Origin: Streptomyces sp. WM6386
Lineage (GTDB): Bacteria; Actinomycetota; Actinomycetes; Streptomycetales; Streptomycetaceae
Length of the DNA: 60,040 nt
Reading direction: 5' to 3'
NCBI RefSeq assembly: GCF_000972385.1
Contig: NZ_JXTE01000058.1
Location: 1-60,040, forward strand
This document shows, one piece after another, positions 1-9,900 of this stretch (within the stretch, counting starts at the first letter, position 1; every line of letters begins with the position of its first letter). The notes beneath the pieces were generated by a model. The model did no database searches. It saw only the letters and a list, made by a program, of their open reading frames with translations, and had not been told where the DNA came from. The translations under genes were made by a program, and so were the position numbers.

Positions 1-587
1 GCCCAGAACGGCACCCGCCACCCCCACGCGGCGAACTGCGCCTCGGTCAGCGACGCCGACAGGACCAGCATCACGCCGTTGGCGAGCAGAAATCCCACCG
101 CGGGCCCGATCTGGGGGAAGCTCGACCACAGGGCCCGCCGCTCGGGCGGCGCGTGCTCGGCCGTCAGCAGCACCGCCCCGCCCCACTCCCCGCCGAGCCC
201 CAAGCCCTGCAGGAACCGCAGCACGAGCAGCAGCAGGGGGGCGGTCACCCCGATCGAGTCGTACGTCGGTACACAGCCGACCGCGACCGTGGCGCCGCCG
301 GTCAGCAGCAGCGAGGCGACGAGGACCGGCCGCCGCCCGCGCCGGTCCCCGATGTGCCCGAACAGCACCGAACCCAGCGGCCGCGCCACGAACCCCACGC
401 CGAACGTGGCGAAGGCGGCCAGTGTCCCCGCCAGCGGCGAGAACGTCGGGAAGAACAGCGGCCCCAGGACCAGCGCCGCCGCGGTCCCGTAGACGAAGAA
501 GTCGTAGAACTCGATGGCCGTCCCGGCGAGCGAGGCGGCCGCGAGCCGCGGCATGGAAGGCGCCCTTACGGTGCGTACGTCGTGCAT
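1..587 (-). CDS. MFS transporter, MHS (metabolite:H+ symporter) type, C-terminal part outside window
   Basis: Reading the minus strand from 587 gives an open frame running off the left edge (about 195 codons seen). The start MHDVRTVRAPSMPRLAAASL is followed by a first membrane helix containing EFYDFFVYGTAAAL, then the loop 2-3 signature GDRRGRRP and the helix motif RFLQGLGLGGEWGGAVLL. These are hallmarks of the MHS branch of the major facilitator superfamily, which imports organic acids, betaines or shikimate-like compounds with protons. The substrate cannot be told. An in-frame ATG at 554 is an alternative start; neither has a good ribosome binding site. It lies downstream of the S66 peptidase gene on the same strand, 51 bp away. 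Confidence 0.85.
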   Translation of the reverse strand, partial: MHDVRTVRAPSMPRLAAASLAGTAIEFYDFFVYGTAAALVLGPLFFPTFSPLAGTLAAFATFGVGFVARPLGSVLFGHIGDRRGRRPVLVASLLLTGGATVAVGCVPTYDSIGVTAPLLLLVLRFLQGLGLGGEWGGAVLLTAEHAPPERRALWSSFPQIGPAVGFLLANGVMLVLSASLTEAQFAAWGWRVPFW

Positions 588-638
588 GCCGCGTCAACTA
601 CCCACGGTGACGACGGGTTACGGGGGCGTGCGGGCGCG

Positions 639-1685
639 TCAGTAGGTGACCGTGATGCGCCGGGCGGGTCCGTCGACGCGGACGAGACCGCCGTAGGGGA
701 TGACGAGTTGGGGATCGGTGTGCCCGAAGTCGACGTCGAAGACGATCGTGGTGTCCGGGGCATAGTCCCGCATGGCGCGCAGTACGGCCTCGCGCTGTTC
801 GGACCCGTAACGAGCGGCGTCCTCCGGGCTGTTGGGACGCTCGAAGGACCAGGTCTTCGCGCGCCCCATCAGCAGCGCCGAGAAGCGGTGCAGCAGCCCG
901 CGCTCGCCCATGTTCCGGAGCGTCCAGAACACCTCTGTGGCGCTGGGCATGTCCTCTGATGTCTCCAGGAGCAGTACTGCGCCGTCGTACTCGCTCAGGT
1001 CGTGCGAGACCTCGCGGTCGGCCATCAGCAGCCATCCCACGATCTCCAGACAGCCGCCCCACGTCCTGCCCTCGACCACGCGGTCGGCGTTCACCCAGGT
1101 CCAGCCGCTGCCAGGCCTGGCGTCCGGCTCCGCTTCGAAGGTCGCAGGGTCCGCCCAGTCACGGTTGACGTCGTTCCAGCGGTCGGCGGGCCTCAGCTCG
1201 TACTCGCCCGAGGTGAACAGTGCGGCCCGCAGGGAGTCGGCGGTCTGCGGGTTCATGGCGCCGGGACGGCCCAGCTCGCACATCACGGTCGCGCCGTGGT
1301 AGCCGACGATCCCCGTGTTCCGCAGATACATCAGCAGGTTCGTGTTGTCGCTCGTCCCGAAGAACGGCTTCGGGTTCGCCCGGATCAACTCCCGGTCCAG
1401 GTACGGCAGCACGGTGATCTGGTCGTCGCCGCCGATGGACGCGATGACCGCCTTGATCTCCGGGTCGGCGAAGGCGGCGTGGATGTCGTCGGCACGCTCT
1501 CGCGGCGTCGTGCCCATCTTGCGGGTCGTCGGGTACTCGACCGGGATGAGGCCGTAGTCCTCGCGCAGTCGCTCCAGGCCCAGTTCGAAGGGGCGCGGGA
1601 ACAGTTCGGGCAGGCCGGCGCCGGCCGAGATGACGGCTATGCGGTCGCCGGGGGAGGGCTTGGGCGGGTACGAGATCGTCGTCAT
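639..1685 (-). CDS. Peptidase S66 family protein (LD-carboxypeptidase / MccF-like)
   Basis: This 348-residue protein matches the S66 fold. It has an N-terminal SPGDRIAVISAGAG region, an IGGDDQ turn, and the nucleophile elbow FFGTSDNT with the probable catalytic Ser at residue 112. The other triad members are probably Glu241 in LLLETSED and His322 in DFGHTDPQ. Known members cleave the L,D-bond of murein tetrapeptides or inactivate microcin C-type peptides. The GTSDNT/LLLETSE form looks more like the MccF-type self-immunity branch than LdcA. There is no signal peptide, so it should be cytoplasmic. The start MTTISYPP at 1685 is preferred over an in-frame ATG 12 codons upstream (1721) because family members begin there. 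It is divergent from aroQ. Confidence 0.85.
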   Translation of the reverse strand: MTTISYPPKPSPGDRIAVISAGAGLPELFPRPFELGLERLREDYGLIPVEYPTTRKMGTTPRERADDIHAAFADPEIKAVIASIGGDDQITVLPYLDRELIRANPKPFFGTSDNTNLLMYLRNTGIVGYHGATVMCELGRPGAMNPQTADSLRAALFTSGEYELRPADRWNDVNRDWADPATFEAEPDARPGSGWTWVNADRVVEGRTWGGCLEIVGWLLMADREVSHDLSEYDGAVLLLETSEDMPSATEVFWTLRNMGERGLLHRFSALLMGRAKTWSFERPNSPEDAARYGSEQREAVLRAMRDYAPDTTIVFDVDFGHTDPQLVIPYGGLVRVDGPARRITVTY

Positions 1686-1789
1686 CCGTGGAGGGTACGG
1701 CTGTCCGCTCCCCGGGTGCACCGTGATAAACCGGGGTCTGAGCAGCGGTCTTCAACGGATCGCGCACCCGCCACCGGACCGGAGGAACC

Positions 1790-2263
1790 GTGCCCCGCAC
1801 CCTGGCCAACGCCCCGATCATGATCCTCAACGGCCCCAACCTGAACCTGCTCGGCCAGCGTCAGCCGGAGATCTACGGTTCCGACACCCTCGCCGACGTC
1901 GAGGCCCTGTGTGCCAAGGCCGCGGCCGCGCACGGCGGCACCGTGGACTTCCGGCAGTCCAACCACGAGGGTGAGCTGGTCGACTGGATCCACGAGGCGC
2001 GGCTGAACCACTGCGGGATTGTCATCAACCCCGGCGCCTACTCGCACACGTCGGTCGCGATTCTGGACGCACTCAACACCTGCGACGGACTGCCGGTCCT
2101 CGAGGTCCACATCTCCAACATCCACAAGCGCGAGTCCTTCCGCCACCACTCCTACGTCTCCCTGCGCGCCGACGGCGTCATCGCCGGCTGTGGCGTGCAG
2201 GGATACGCGTTCGGCGTGGAGCGGGTCGCGGCGCTGGCGGGGGCGGGACAGGCCGAGGCGTAA
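1790..2263 (+). CDS. aroQ: Type II 3-dehydroquinate dehydratase
   Basis: AroQ removes water from 3-dehydroquinate to give 3-dehydroshikimate, the third step of the shikimate pathway. At 157 residues it has the usual length of the dodecameric type II enzyme. The motif [19 protein letters not shown] carries the catalytic loop Arg24 and Tyr29. [10 protein letters not shown] holds Asn80, EVHISNI holds His107, and RESFR holds Arg118, so all key residues are present. The GTG start at 1790 is preceded by GGAGGA at 1781. The gene stands alone, divergent from the S66 peptidase and convergent with the ABC transporter ATPase (25 bp between stop codons). Confidence 0.97.
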   Translation: MPRTLANAPIMILNGPNLNLLGQRQPEIYGSDTLADVEALCAKAAAAHGGTVDFRQSNHEGELVDWIHEARLNHCGIVINPGAYSHTSVAILDALNTCDGLPVLEVHISNIHKRESFRHHSYVSLRADGVIAGCGVQGYAFGVERVAALAGAGQAEA

Positions 2264-2288
2264 GCCCCGTCCTCCTGGCGAGCGCCTG

Positions 2289-3041
2289 TTACAGGCGCCC
2301 GGCCTCCACGATCCGCCGCAGGAAGCGCTGTGTGCGCTCCTGCTGCGGGTCACCGAAGATCTGCTCGGCCGTCCCGCTCTCCAGGACCACGCCCCCGTCC
2401 AGAAAACAAACCTGGTCGGCGACATCGCGGGCGAAGCCCATCTCGTGCGTGGCCAGCACCATGGTCATGCCCTCGTCCTTCAGATCACGGACGACGGTGA
2501 GAACCTCGCCCACGAGCTCCGGGTCGAGGGCCGCGGTGATCTCGTCGAGGAGCAACAGCCGAGGACGTACGGCCAGAGCGCGCACGATCGCGACCCGCTG
2601 CTGCTGACCGCCGCTCAGCCGGTCCGGGTACTCGCCCGCCTTGCCACCGAGCCCGAGCCGCTCCAGCAGCTCCTTGCCGCGCTCCTCGGCCTCCGCGCGG
2701 GACACCCCGTGCACACGGCGCGGGGCGAGCGTGATGTTCTCCAGGACGGTCATGTGCGGGAAGAGGTTGTACGCCTGGAAGACCACGCCGATACGGCGGC
2801 GTACCGCGTCCTGGTCAACCCGCGGGTCGGTGATCTCCTCGCCTTCCAGCCAGATCGCGCCGTCGTCGATCTCCTCCAGGAGGTTCGCGCAGCGCAGCAG
2901 CGTGGACTTGCCGGAACCGGAGGCGCCGATCAACGCGGTCACCGTGTGCGAGGCGACCTCCAGGCCCACGTCCCGCAGCACGACCGAGCCGCCGAACGTC
3001 TTGCGGACGGACTCCATCCGCAGCACCGGTGCGTCGCTCAT
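2289..3041 (-). CDS. Polar amino-acid ABC transporter, ATP-binding protein
   Basis: This 250-residue ATPase has Walker A GASGSGKST at residues 39-47, a Q-loop in VVFQAYNLFP, the ABC signature LSGGQQQR at 142-149 and a Walker B LLLLDEITAALD around 162-173. DEIT in place of DEPT is common in the polar amino-acid (GlnQ/HisP) subfamily. The ATG at 3041 has AGGGAGG upstream and overlaps the permease stop in an ATGA arrangement, so the two are translationally coupled. Together with the permease and lipoprotein upstream it makes a complete importer of the cytoplasmic membrane. Confidence 0.93.
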   Translation of the reverse strand: MSDAPVLRMESVRKTFGGSVVLRDVGLEVASHTVTALIGASGSGKSTLLRCANLLEEIDDGAIWLEGEEITDPRVDQDAVRRRIGVVFQAYNLFPHMTVLENITLAPRRVHGVSRAEAEERGKELLERLGLGGKAGEYPDRLSGGQQQRVAIVRALAVRPRLLLLDEITAALDPELVGEVLTVVRDLKDEGMTMVLATHEMGFARDVADQVCFLDGGVVLESGTAEQIFGDPQQERTQRFLRRIVEAGRL

Positions 3042-3934
3042 GTGGTCCCTCCCTGGGCCCGCTGACGGTCCATGCGAGCCGTCACCCAGTCCGTGAACCG
3101 GGTCATCGGAATGGTCAGCGCGACGAAGACCAGGCCCGCGACGATGTACGGCGTGTAGTTGAGACTGCGGCCCACGATGATGTCGGCGGCCCGTACGGCG
3201 TCCACCGCACCGCCGATCGACACGAGCCCGGTGTCCTTCTGCAGCGACACCAGGTCGTTGAGCAGCGGCGGCACCTGGCGTCGTACGGCCTGCGGCAGCA
3301 CCACGTGCCGCAGCGCCTGCCGGTTGGAGAGCCCGAGCGAGCGGGCCGCGGCGCGCTGCGAGGGGTGGATGGACTCGATGCCGGCGCGGAACACCTCGGC
3401 CACGTACGCGGAGTACGTCAGCGTCAGCGCCGTGCCGCCCAGCAGCACCGGGTCGACGGTCACGCCCTGGAGCCGCAGCGCCGGGACGCCCAGGACCACG
3501 ATCATCAGGTTGATGATGAGCGGGAGGCCCCGGAAGAAGTCCGTATAGGCGGCGGCCAGTACCCGCAGCGGGAAGAACACCGGGCCGCGCAGGGTGCGGG
3601 CGATGGCGATGAGCATGCCGAGGACGAGCACGGCCACGCCGCAGATCAGCAGCAGCCGGAGGTTGAGCCACAGCCCTTCGAGGACCTTGGGGAACGCCTC
3701 GCGCGCGTACTCCCCGTTGAAGAAGGTCTCCTTGGTGCGTGCCCAGCCCGGCGCGTTGACGACGACCAGGTAGAGGACGACGGCCGTGACGAGCGTCGAG
3801 AGCGCGGCGATCGCCGTGGCACGGCGGGAGCGGGCCCGCTTGTGGCGTTCCCGCTCGAGCCGCCGCTCGGAGGGCGTGTACGCGTCGCCCGAGTCCGGCG
3901 TCTCCGCGCCGGACTCTTCCTTCGTGAGCGTCAC
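3038..3934 (-). CDS. Polar amino-acid ABC transporter, permease
   Basis: The 298-residue protein has a charged cytoplasmic N-terminus (residues 1-35, rich in Glu and Arg) and then about five membrane helices of the HisM/GlnP type. The EAA loop is clear in EVFRAGIESIHPSQRAAARS followed by LGLSNRQALRHVVLPQA; this loop docks on the ATPase. The frame starts at GTG 3934, whose GTGA overlaps the stop of the binding-protein gene; the same overlap logic links it to the ATPase downstream. The substrate is an amino acid or similar polar solute, not further resolvable. Confidence 0.92.
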   Translation of the reverse strand: MTLTKEESGAETPDSGDAYTPSERRLERERHKRARSRRATAIAALSTLVTAVVLYLVVVNAPGWARTKETFFNGEYAREAFPKVLEGLWLNLRLLLICGVAVLVLGMLIAIARTLRGPVFFPLRVLAAAYTDFFRGLPLIINLMIVVLGVPALRLQGVTVDPVLLGGTALTLTYSAYVAEVFRAGIESIHPSQRAAARSLGLSNRQALRHVVLPQAVRRQVPPLLNDLVSLQKDTGLVSIGGAVDAVRAADIIVGRSLNYTPYIVAGLVFVALTIPMTRFTDWVTARMDRQRAQGGTT

Positions 3935-4818
3935 TTGAGCACCGGGGCGTCGACGGCGTCGGACAGCCACTGCTGCTCGATCTTCGCCAGCGTGCCGTTC
4001 TTCCGCAGGGTGTCGACGGCGCCGGTCACGCAGGACGTGAGCGCGCTGCCCTTGTCGAGGACGAGGCCGAACTGCTCCGGCGTGCCGCCCTGGTTCTCGA
4101 ACTGGCCGACGATCTCGGCGTCGGTCACCTCGGCCGCGGTGATGTAGAAGGCGGTCGGCAGGTCGACGACGATGGCATCCACCTGGCCGTTCTTCAGGGC
4201 GGACTTGGCCTGGTCGTTCTTGGCGTAGGCGGCGGCCTGCCGCGTCGGCTTCACCACGTCCTCGATGTAGTTGAGGCTGGTCGTGCCGACCTGGGCGCCC
4301 AGCTTGAGGCTCTTCAGGTCCGCGATGCTCGTCGCTTTCGCCGCCTTGGTGCCCTTGAGGGCGATGACGGCCTGGCGCACGTCGTAGTAGCCGGACGAGA
4401 AGTCGACGGCCTTCTTGCGCTCGGTACTGATCGACACCTGGTTGATGTCGAAGTCGAAGGTCTTCTCGCCGGGCGCGAACGCCTTGTTGAAGGGAACGCT
4501 CTGCCAGACGACGGCACTCTTGTCGTAGCCGAGCTGCTCCGCCACGGCGTAGGCGACCGCGGACTCGAACCCCTTGCCGTTGGCGGGCTTGTCGTCCTTG
4601 AACCACGGCTCGTACGCGGGCTCGTCCGTGGCGATCGTCAGCTTGCCGGACGTCTCGGTGGCCAGCTTCCCCTTGGCGCACGTGGTGCCGGTCGACGACC
4701 CCGAAGGCTTGGCGGCCGAGTCCTCCTCCGGCTGCGGTGCGCAGCCGACGGCGGTGGCGAGCAGGGCTATGGTCGCGGCGGCGACAGCGCGGCGCAGGGT
4801 GCGGGGGGCGAGGTGCAT
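3931..4818 (-). CDS. Amino-acid ABC transporter, substrate-binding lipoprotein
   Basis: This is a 295-residue periplasmic-binding-protein family 3 member. The N-terminus MHLAPRTLRRAVAAATIALL is a lipoprotein signal ending in the lipobox ATAVGC, with Cys26 as the probable lipidated residue. The mature part has GKLTIATDEPAYEPWF, DFDINQVSISTERKKAVDFS and LKLGAQVGTTS, typical of HisJ/GlnH-like proteins. The start at 4818 is chosen because it gives a normal signal peptide; an in-frame ATG at 4878 would add 20 residues. No strong ribosome binding site precedes either. It is the first gene of a three-gene operon (binding protein, permease, ATPase), with stop/start overlaps between all genes. Confidence 0.92.
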   Translation of the reverse strand: MHLAPRTLRRAVAAATIALLATAVGCAPQPEEDSAAKPSGSSTGTTCAKGKLATETSGKLTIATDEPAYEPWFKDDKPANGKGFESAVAYAVAEQLGYDKSAVVWQSVPFNKAFAPGEKTFDFDINQVSISTERKKAVDFSSGYYDVRQAVIALKGTKAAKATSIADLKSLKLGAQVGTTSLNYIEDVVKPTRQAAAYAKNDQAKSALKNGQVDAIVVDLPTAFYITAAEVTDAEIVGQFENQGGTPEQFGLVLDKGSALTSCVTGAVDTLRKNGTLAKIEQQWLSDAVDAPVLK

Positions 4819-4894
4819 GGCGGGAGATTGACAGCAGGTCGCCCCGTTTGTCGAGGTCACGACGGTATTTGTCCGCATACTGGGAACGGGTGTT

Positions 4895-4910
4895 GCGTTC
4901 TTGTGAACGC
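4895..4910. promoter_or_regulatory. Inverted repeat GCGTTC-TTGT-GAACGC
   Basis: A perfect 6-bp inverted repeat with a 4-bp centre, about 80 bp upstream of the binding-protein start. It shares the octamer TGTGAACG with the larger palindrome at 5060, so both could bind one regulator. No regulator gene is adjacent. Confidence 0.4.
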
Positions 4911-5059
4911 CCCCTGTGCACGTCGCCGGGGCCGCCGGTCGAGGGCGGGGATCGGAAGACCGGCGGCCCTTGCCGCGCAGGAGCCGTCATCCTGTGCGGG
5001 GCTGCTGCCAGTTGACCGCGCAACCATGTGCGCGGGGAGCGTGCGCGGGACACCGGCGT

Positions 5060-5076
5060 GTGTGAACGGTTCACAC
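5060..5076. promoter_or_regulatory. 17-bp perfect palindrome GTGTGAACGGTTCACAC
   Basis: Two 8-bp arms around a single central G, about 245 bp upstream of the binding-protein gene. The arms resemble Rex half-sites (TGTGAAC), but the gap between TGTGAAC and TTCACA is 2 bp where the Streptomyces Rex operator has 3 bp. It is therefore Rex-like only. A weak transcription terminator is less likely because there is no gene end next to it and the arms are not very GC-rich. Confidence 0.45.
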
Positions 5077-5226
5077 GGGGCGCGTGCGAAGGCATGCGCG
5101 CCGGGGGCGCGAAGGTGCGGCGCGTAAAGGTGAGTTGTGCGCGGGGCGCGCGAGGGTCGTGATGCCTCGGGCGTGTATGAACTGCTTACGCGCCGGTGCG
5201 CAGGGATTCGTCGCGCGCCCCGTTGT

Positions 5227-5883
5227 TCACCATCCGCGCGCGTGCCACTCCGCCAACTGCGGACGCTCGGCGCCGAGCGATGTGTCGTTGCCATGACCCG
5301 GGTAGACCCACGTCTCGTCCGGCAGGACGTCGAAGATCTTCGTCTCCACATCATGGATCAGGCTCGCGAACGCCTCAGGATCCTTGCGGGTGTTGCCCAC
5401 GCCCCCGGGGAAGAGGCAGTCGCCGGTGAACACATGGGGGTGGCCGTGCGGGTCGTCGTAGACGAGGGCGATCGACCCCGGCGTGTGCCCGACCAGATGG
5501 CGCGCGGTCAGCTCCACACGCCCCACCCGGATCGTGGCGCCGTCGTCGACGAGGACGTCGGTCGGAACGGGGATGCCGGCGGCGTCCTCCCGGCCCGCGT
5601 ACGTACGGGCGCCGGTGGCGTCGACGACCCGGGCGAGGGCCTGCCAGTGGTCGCCGTGCTGGTGCGTGGTGACGACGGACGCGATGCCGTCGTCACCGAT
5701 CATGCCGATCAGCGTCTCCGCGTCGTTGGCCGCGTCGATCAGCAGCTGTTCGTCCGTGGCCCGGCAGCGCAGCAGATAGGCGTTGTTGTTCATGGGACCG
5801 ACCGCGATCTTGGTGATCATCAGGTCCTTGAGTTCGTGCACGTCCGCCGGGCCACCGACCGTGACCTGTCCGCTGTACGTCAT
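5227..5883 (-). CDS. Metallo-beta-lactamase-fold hydrolase, glyoxalase II-like
   Basis: This 218-residue protein has the complete dinuclear metal site of the family. THQHGDHW gives His74, His76, Asp78 and His79; VGHTPGS gives His133; FTGDCLFPGG gives Asp155; and YPGHGND gives His197. The short length and TGDCLFPGGVGNT motif are close to hydroxyacyl-thiol hydrolases (glyoxalase II-like, thioester cleavage). The next gene upstream on the same strand encodes a DinB/MPI protein, a family that often uses mycothiol, so a mycothiol-thioester hydrolase is a reasonable guess but not shown. The start at ATG 5883 is 79 bp from that gene's stop. Confidence 0.85.
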   Translation of the reverse strand: MTYSGQVTVGGPADVHELKDLMITKIAVGPMNNNAYLLRCRATDEQLLIDAANDAETLIGMIGDDGIASVVTTHQHGDHWQALARVVDATGARTYAGREDAAGIPVPTDVLVDDGATIRVGRVELTARHLVGHTPGSIALVYDDPHGHPHVFTGDCLFPGGVGNTRKDPEAFASLIHDVETKIFDVLPDETWVYPGHGNDTSLGAERPQLAEWHARGW

Positions 5884-5962
5884 GGCGGTAAGTCTAGGGC
5901 GCGGAGGGTGGGTGGGAGCTGTCGAGCCGTCCCACCGGCCCCTCCCCGGACGGCGGCCATCT

Positions 5963-6691
5963 CTACAGCGGTGGGAGCCCGGGCAGCGCCCCGCCCTCCA
6001 CGGTCAGTCCGGATCCGTCGCGGCGACCCGCCAGCCAGCCGAGGAGGTCGGCTTGGCGGCCGCTGACCGTGAGTCCGGGGAGCGGAGGCTCGTGGCCGCT
6101 CTCCAGTTGCTCCTTGGAGACGGACCCGACGGCTCCGGTGGGGATCATGCGCCCGTCGTCCTGCTTGATCAGCAGTGCGGGGACGTCCGGGTGGCCACGG
6201 AACCGGTCGGCGAGGAAGTTGATCTCGCGCTGCGTGAACTCCTCCGGTAGATCCTCCAGCTCGTACCCGATCCCCAGATCCACGTGATGCAGCTCCACCT
6301 CCACCCACCGCCGGAACGGCACCCGGGCCGCCGAGTCGGTGACGCCGTTGCGCAGCTGCACGATGCGCGACCAGTCGGCCGGGGCGGCTCCCACCTCCTG
6401 GAAGCGGGCAGCGCTGTCACGGACGTCCGTGAGGTGGATGCCGAGGGGGCGCGGAGCGTCCCGGTCGATGTCGGCGTCCCGGGCCTCCCCGGAGACGTAC
6501 ATGGGCCGCCCCTCCAGAACGTTCACGAGGGCGTCCGCGTTGCGGGCGAGGTGGGCGAGGACATGGCCGCGGGTCCACCCGGGGAGCCGTGACGGCTCGG
6601 TCACAGACGCGTTGTCCAGTTTGGCGGCTGCGGTGAGCAGCCGCTCCGTCGCGTCACGTACAGACGCCAGGTCATGCGCGTGATCAATCAT
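5963..6691 (-). CDS. Maleylpyruvate isomerase / DinB-type mycothiol-dependent family protein
   Basis: The 242-residue product has the four-helix MDMPI N-terminal domain. LPGWTRGHVLAHLARNADAL carries the family Trp and the probable metal ligand His47. RRWVEVELHHVDLG carries probable ligands Glu131 and His135. The C-terminal part (about 150-242) with the GRQADLLGWLAGR motif matches the usual second domain. Relatives are zinc enzymes that use mycothiol, such as maleylpyruvate isomerase, or detoxifying thiol transferases. The start at 6691 fits the domain; an upstream in-frame ATG would add 42 residues with no family match. The gene is divergent from uvrA. Confidence 0.85.
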   Translation of the reverse strand: MIDHAHDLASVRDATERLLTAAAKLDNASVTEPSRLPGWTRGHVLAHLARNADALVNVLEGRPMYVSGEARDADIDRDAPRPLGIHLTDVRDSAARFQEVGAAPADWSRIVQLRNGVTDSAARVPFRRWVEVELHHVDLGIGYELEDLPEEFTQREINFLADRFRGHPDVPALLIKQDDGRMIPTGAVGSVSKEQLESGHEPPLPGLTVSGRQADLLGWLAGRRDGSGLTVEGGALPGLPPL

Positions 6692-6915
6692 GCTGCTGAC
6701 ACTAGCCGCGCCACTCCTTTGGGTGAAGGTGGTGGAGCAGTGCCGTAAATCGAATGCGCGTGCTATATGGTCGACAGCGGCGTCGGGCATGCTGGAAGGC
6801 CGGGGATTGTTATGCATCCGGGAATCCGACCGGCGTTGTCAGTGGCTCCCCCTAGTCTGAAAAAGCACGGGGGCCTCGCCCCTGTCACTTCTTCTCAAGA
6901 AAGGTGCGGACCGGC

Positions 6916-9900
6916 GTGGCCGACCGTCTCATCGTCCGTGGCGCGCGCGAGCACAACCTCAAGAACGTCTCGCTCGACCTGCCGCGTGACTCGCTCATCG
7001 TCTTCACGGGCCTGTCCGGGTCGGGCAAGTCCTCCCTGGCCTTCGACACGATCTTCGCCGAAGGTCAGCGTCGGTACGTGGAGTCGCTCTCCTCGTACGC
7101 CCGCCAGTTCCTCGGCCAGATGGACAAGCCGGACGTCGACTTCATCGAGGGCCTCTCGCCCGCGGTCTCCATCGACCAGAAGTCGACCTCTCGCAACCCG
7201 CGCTCGACGGTCGGCACCATCACCGAGGTCTACGACTACCTCCGGCTGCTCTTCGCGCGGATCGGCAAGCCGCACTGCCCCGAGTGCGGCCGCCCGATCG
7301 CGCGCCAGTCGCCGCAGGCCATCGTCGACAAGGTCCTGGAGCTGCCGGAGGGGAGCCGCTTCCAGGTGCTGTCGCCGCTGGTGCGCGAGCGCAAGGGCGA
7401 GTTCGTCGACCTCTTCGCCGACCTCCAGACCAAGGGCTACAGCCGCGCGCGCGTGGACGGCGAGACCATCCAGCTCTCCGAGCCGCCCACACTGAAGAAG
7501 CAGGAGAAGCACACCATCGAGGTGGTCATCGACCGCCTCACGGTGAAGGAGTCCGCCAAGCGCCGGCTCACCGACTCCGTGGAGACCGCCCTCGGCCTCG
7601 CCGGCGGCATGGTCGTCCTCGACTTCGTCGACCTTGCCGCGGACGACCCCGAGCGCGAGCGCATGTACTCGGAGCACCTGTACTGCGCGTACGACGACCT
7701 GTCCTTCGAGGAGCTGGAGCCCCGCTCCTTCTCCTTCAACTCCCCCTTCGGCGCCTGCCCCGAGTGCAGCGGCATCGGCACCCGCATGGAGGTCGACGCC
7801 GAGCTGATCGTCCCCGACCAGGACAAGTCCCTCGACGAGGGCGCCATCCACCCCTGGTCGCACGGGCACACCAAGGACTACTTCGGCCGGCTGATCGGCG
7901 CGCTCGCGGACGCGCTGGGCTTCCGGACCGACATCCCCTTCGCGGGCCTGCCCCAGCGCGCCAAGAAGGCCCTGCTGTACGGCCACAAGACGCAGATCGA
8001 GGTCCGCTACCGCAACCGGTACGGACGCGAGCGGGTCTACACGACACCCTTCGAAGGAGCCGTCCCCTTCGTCAAGCGCCGGCACAGCGAGTCCGAGAGC
8101 GACGCCAGCCGTGAGCGCTTCGAGGGCTACATGCGCGAGGTGCCCTGCCCGACCTGCGAGGGCACCCGCCTCAAGCCGATCGTCCTCGCGGTCACGGTGA
8201 TGGGGAAGTCGATCGCCGAGGTCTCCGCGATGTCCATCAGCGACTGCGCGGACTTCCTGGGCGAGCTGAAGCTCAACACCCGCGACAAGAAGATCGCCGA
8301 GCGGGTGCTCAAGGAGGTCAACGAGCGGCTCAAGTTCCTCGTCGACGTCGGCCTCGACTACCTCTCGCTCAACCGCGCGGCCGGCACCCTGTCCGGCGGT
8401 GAGGCTCAGCGCATCCGCCTGGCCACCCAGATCGGCTCCGGCCTCGTCGGTGTGCTGTACGTCCTGGACGAGCCGTCCATCGGTCTGCACCAGCGCGACA
8501 ACCACCGGCTGATCGAGACCCTGGTCCGGCTGCGGGACATGGGCAACACGCTCATCGTCGTCGAGCACGACGAGGACACCATCAAGGTCGCCGACTGGAT
8601 CGTCGACATCGGCCCCGGCGCCGGCGAGCACGGCGGCAAGGTCGTGCACAGCGGCTCCCTGAAGGAACTGCTCACCAACGCCGAGTCCATGACCGGCCAG
8701 TACCTGTCCGGCAAGAAGGCGATCCCGCTCCCCGACATCCGGCGCCCGCAGGACCCGTCCCGCCGGCTCACCGTGCACGGCGCCCGGGAGAACAACCTCC
8801 AGGACATCGACGTCTCGTTCCCGCTCGGTGTGTTCACCGCGGTCACCGGCGTCTCCGGCTCCGGCAAGTCCACGCTGGTCAACGACATCCTGTACACCCA
8901 CCTGGCCCGTGAGCTGAACGGCGCCCGGAGCGTTCCGGGACGCCACACGCGCGTGGACGGCGACGACCTCGTCGACAAGGTCGTGCACGTCGACCAGTCG
9001 CCCATCGGCCGTACCCCGCGGTCCAACCCGGCGACGTACACCGGCGTCTTCGACCACGTCCGCAAGCTGTTCGCCGAGACCACCGAGGCGAAGGTCCGCG
9101 GCTACCTGCCCGGCCGCTTCTCCTTCAACGTCAAGGGCGGCCGCTGCGAGAACTGCTCGGGCGACGGCACGATCAAGATCGAGATGAACTTCCTCCCGGA
9201 CGTCTATGTCCCGTGCGAGGTCTGCCACGGCGCCCGGTACAACCGGGAGACCCTGGAGGTCCACTACAAGGGCCGGTCCATCGCCGAGGTCCTGAACATG
9301 CCCATCGAGGAAGCCATGCACTTCTTCGAGGCCGTCCCGGCGATCAACCGCCACCTCAAGACGCTCAACGACGTCGGTCTCGGCTATGTCCGCCTCGGCC
9401 AGTCCGCGACCACCCTGTCCGGCGGCGAGGCACAGCGCGTGAAGCTCGCCAGCGAGCTTCAGAAGCGCTCCACCGGACGCACGGTCTACGTCCTGGACGA
9501 GCCGACCACCGGTCTGCACTTCGAGGACATCAGCAAGCTGCTGAAGGTCCTCGCCGGCCTGGTCGACAAGGGCAACACGGTCATTGTCATCGAGCACAAC
9601 CTCGACGTGATCAAGACCGCCGACTGGGTCGTCGACATGGGCCCCGAGGGCGGCGCGGGCGGCGGCCTCGTCGTCGCCGAGGGCACCCCCGAGGAGGTCG
9701 CCGGAGTCCCCGCCAGCCACACCGGCAAGTTCCTGCGGGAGGTTCTCGGCGCCGACCGGATCAGCGACGCGTCCTCGGTGAGAGCCCCGCGCAAGACGGT
9801 GGCCAGAAAGACCGTCGCCGCCAAGACGGCGGCGAAGAAGACGGCCACGGCGAGGACGACCGCGACCAAGGCCGCCGACACCACGGCGACCAAGAAGACG

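Larger units (their letters stand above)
4819..5226. other. Gene-free interval upstream of the amino-acid ABC operon
   Basis: About 400 bp between the binding-protein start and the end of the hydrolase gene; both flanking genes are on the minus strand. No frame here has convincing coding character. It holds two related inverted repeats (4895-4910 and 5060-5076) and a stretch rich in GCGCG. The long untranslated leader and the palindromes suggest regulation of the transporter operon. Confidence 0.6.

Noticed and set aside
5060..5076. Calling the palindrome a true Rex operator
   Set aside because: Spacing between half-sites is one base short of the Streptomyces consensus, so it is reported only as Rex-like.
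4857..5354. Small open frames in the interval upstream of the amino-acid transporter
   Set aside because: They lack ribosome binding sites, overlap the hydrolase end or each other on both strands, and show no protein-like composition.
6692..6915. SOS (LexA) box upstream of uvrA
   Set aside because: No CGAAC-N4-GTTCG-like sequence is present; only a weak TAGTCT -10 candidate at 6853.
6895..9720. 941-codon open frame antisense to uvrA
   Set aside because: It mirrors uvrA's codon bias, has no family motif, and the uvrA frame is certain.
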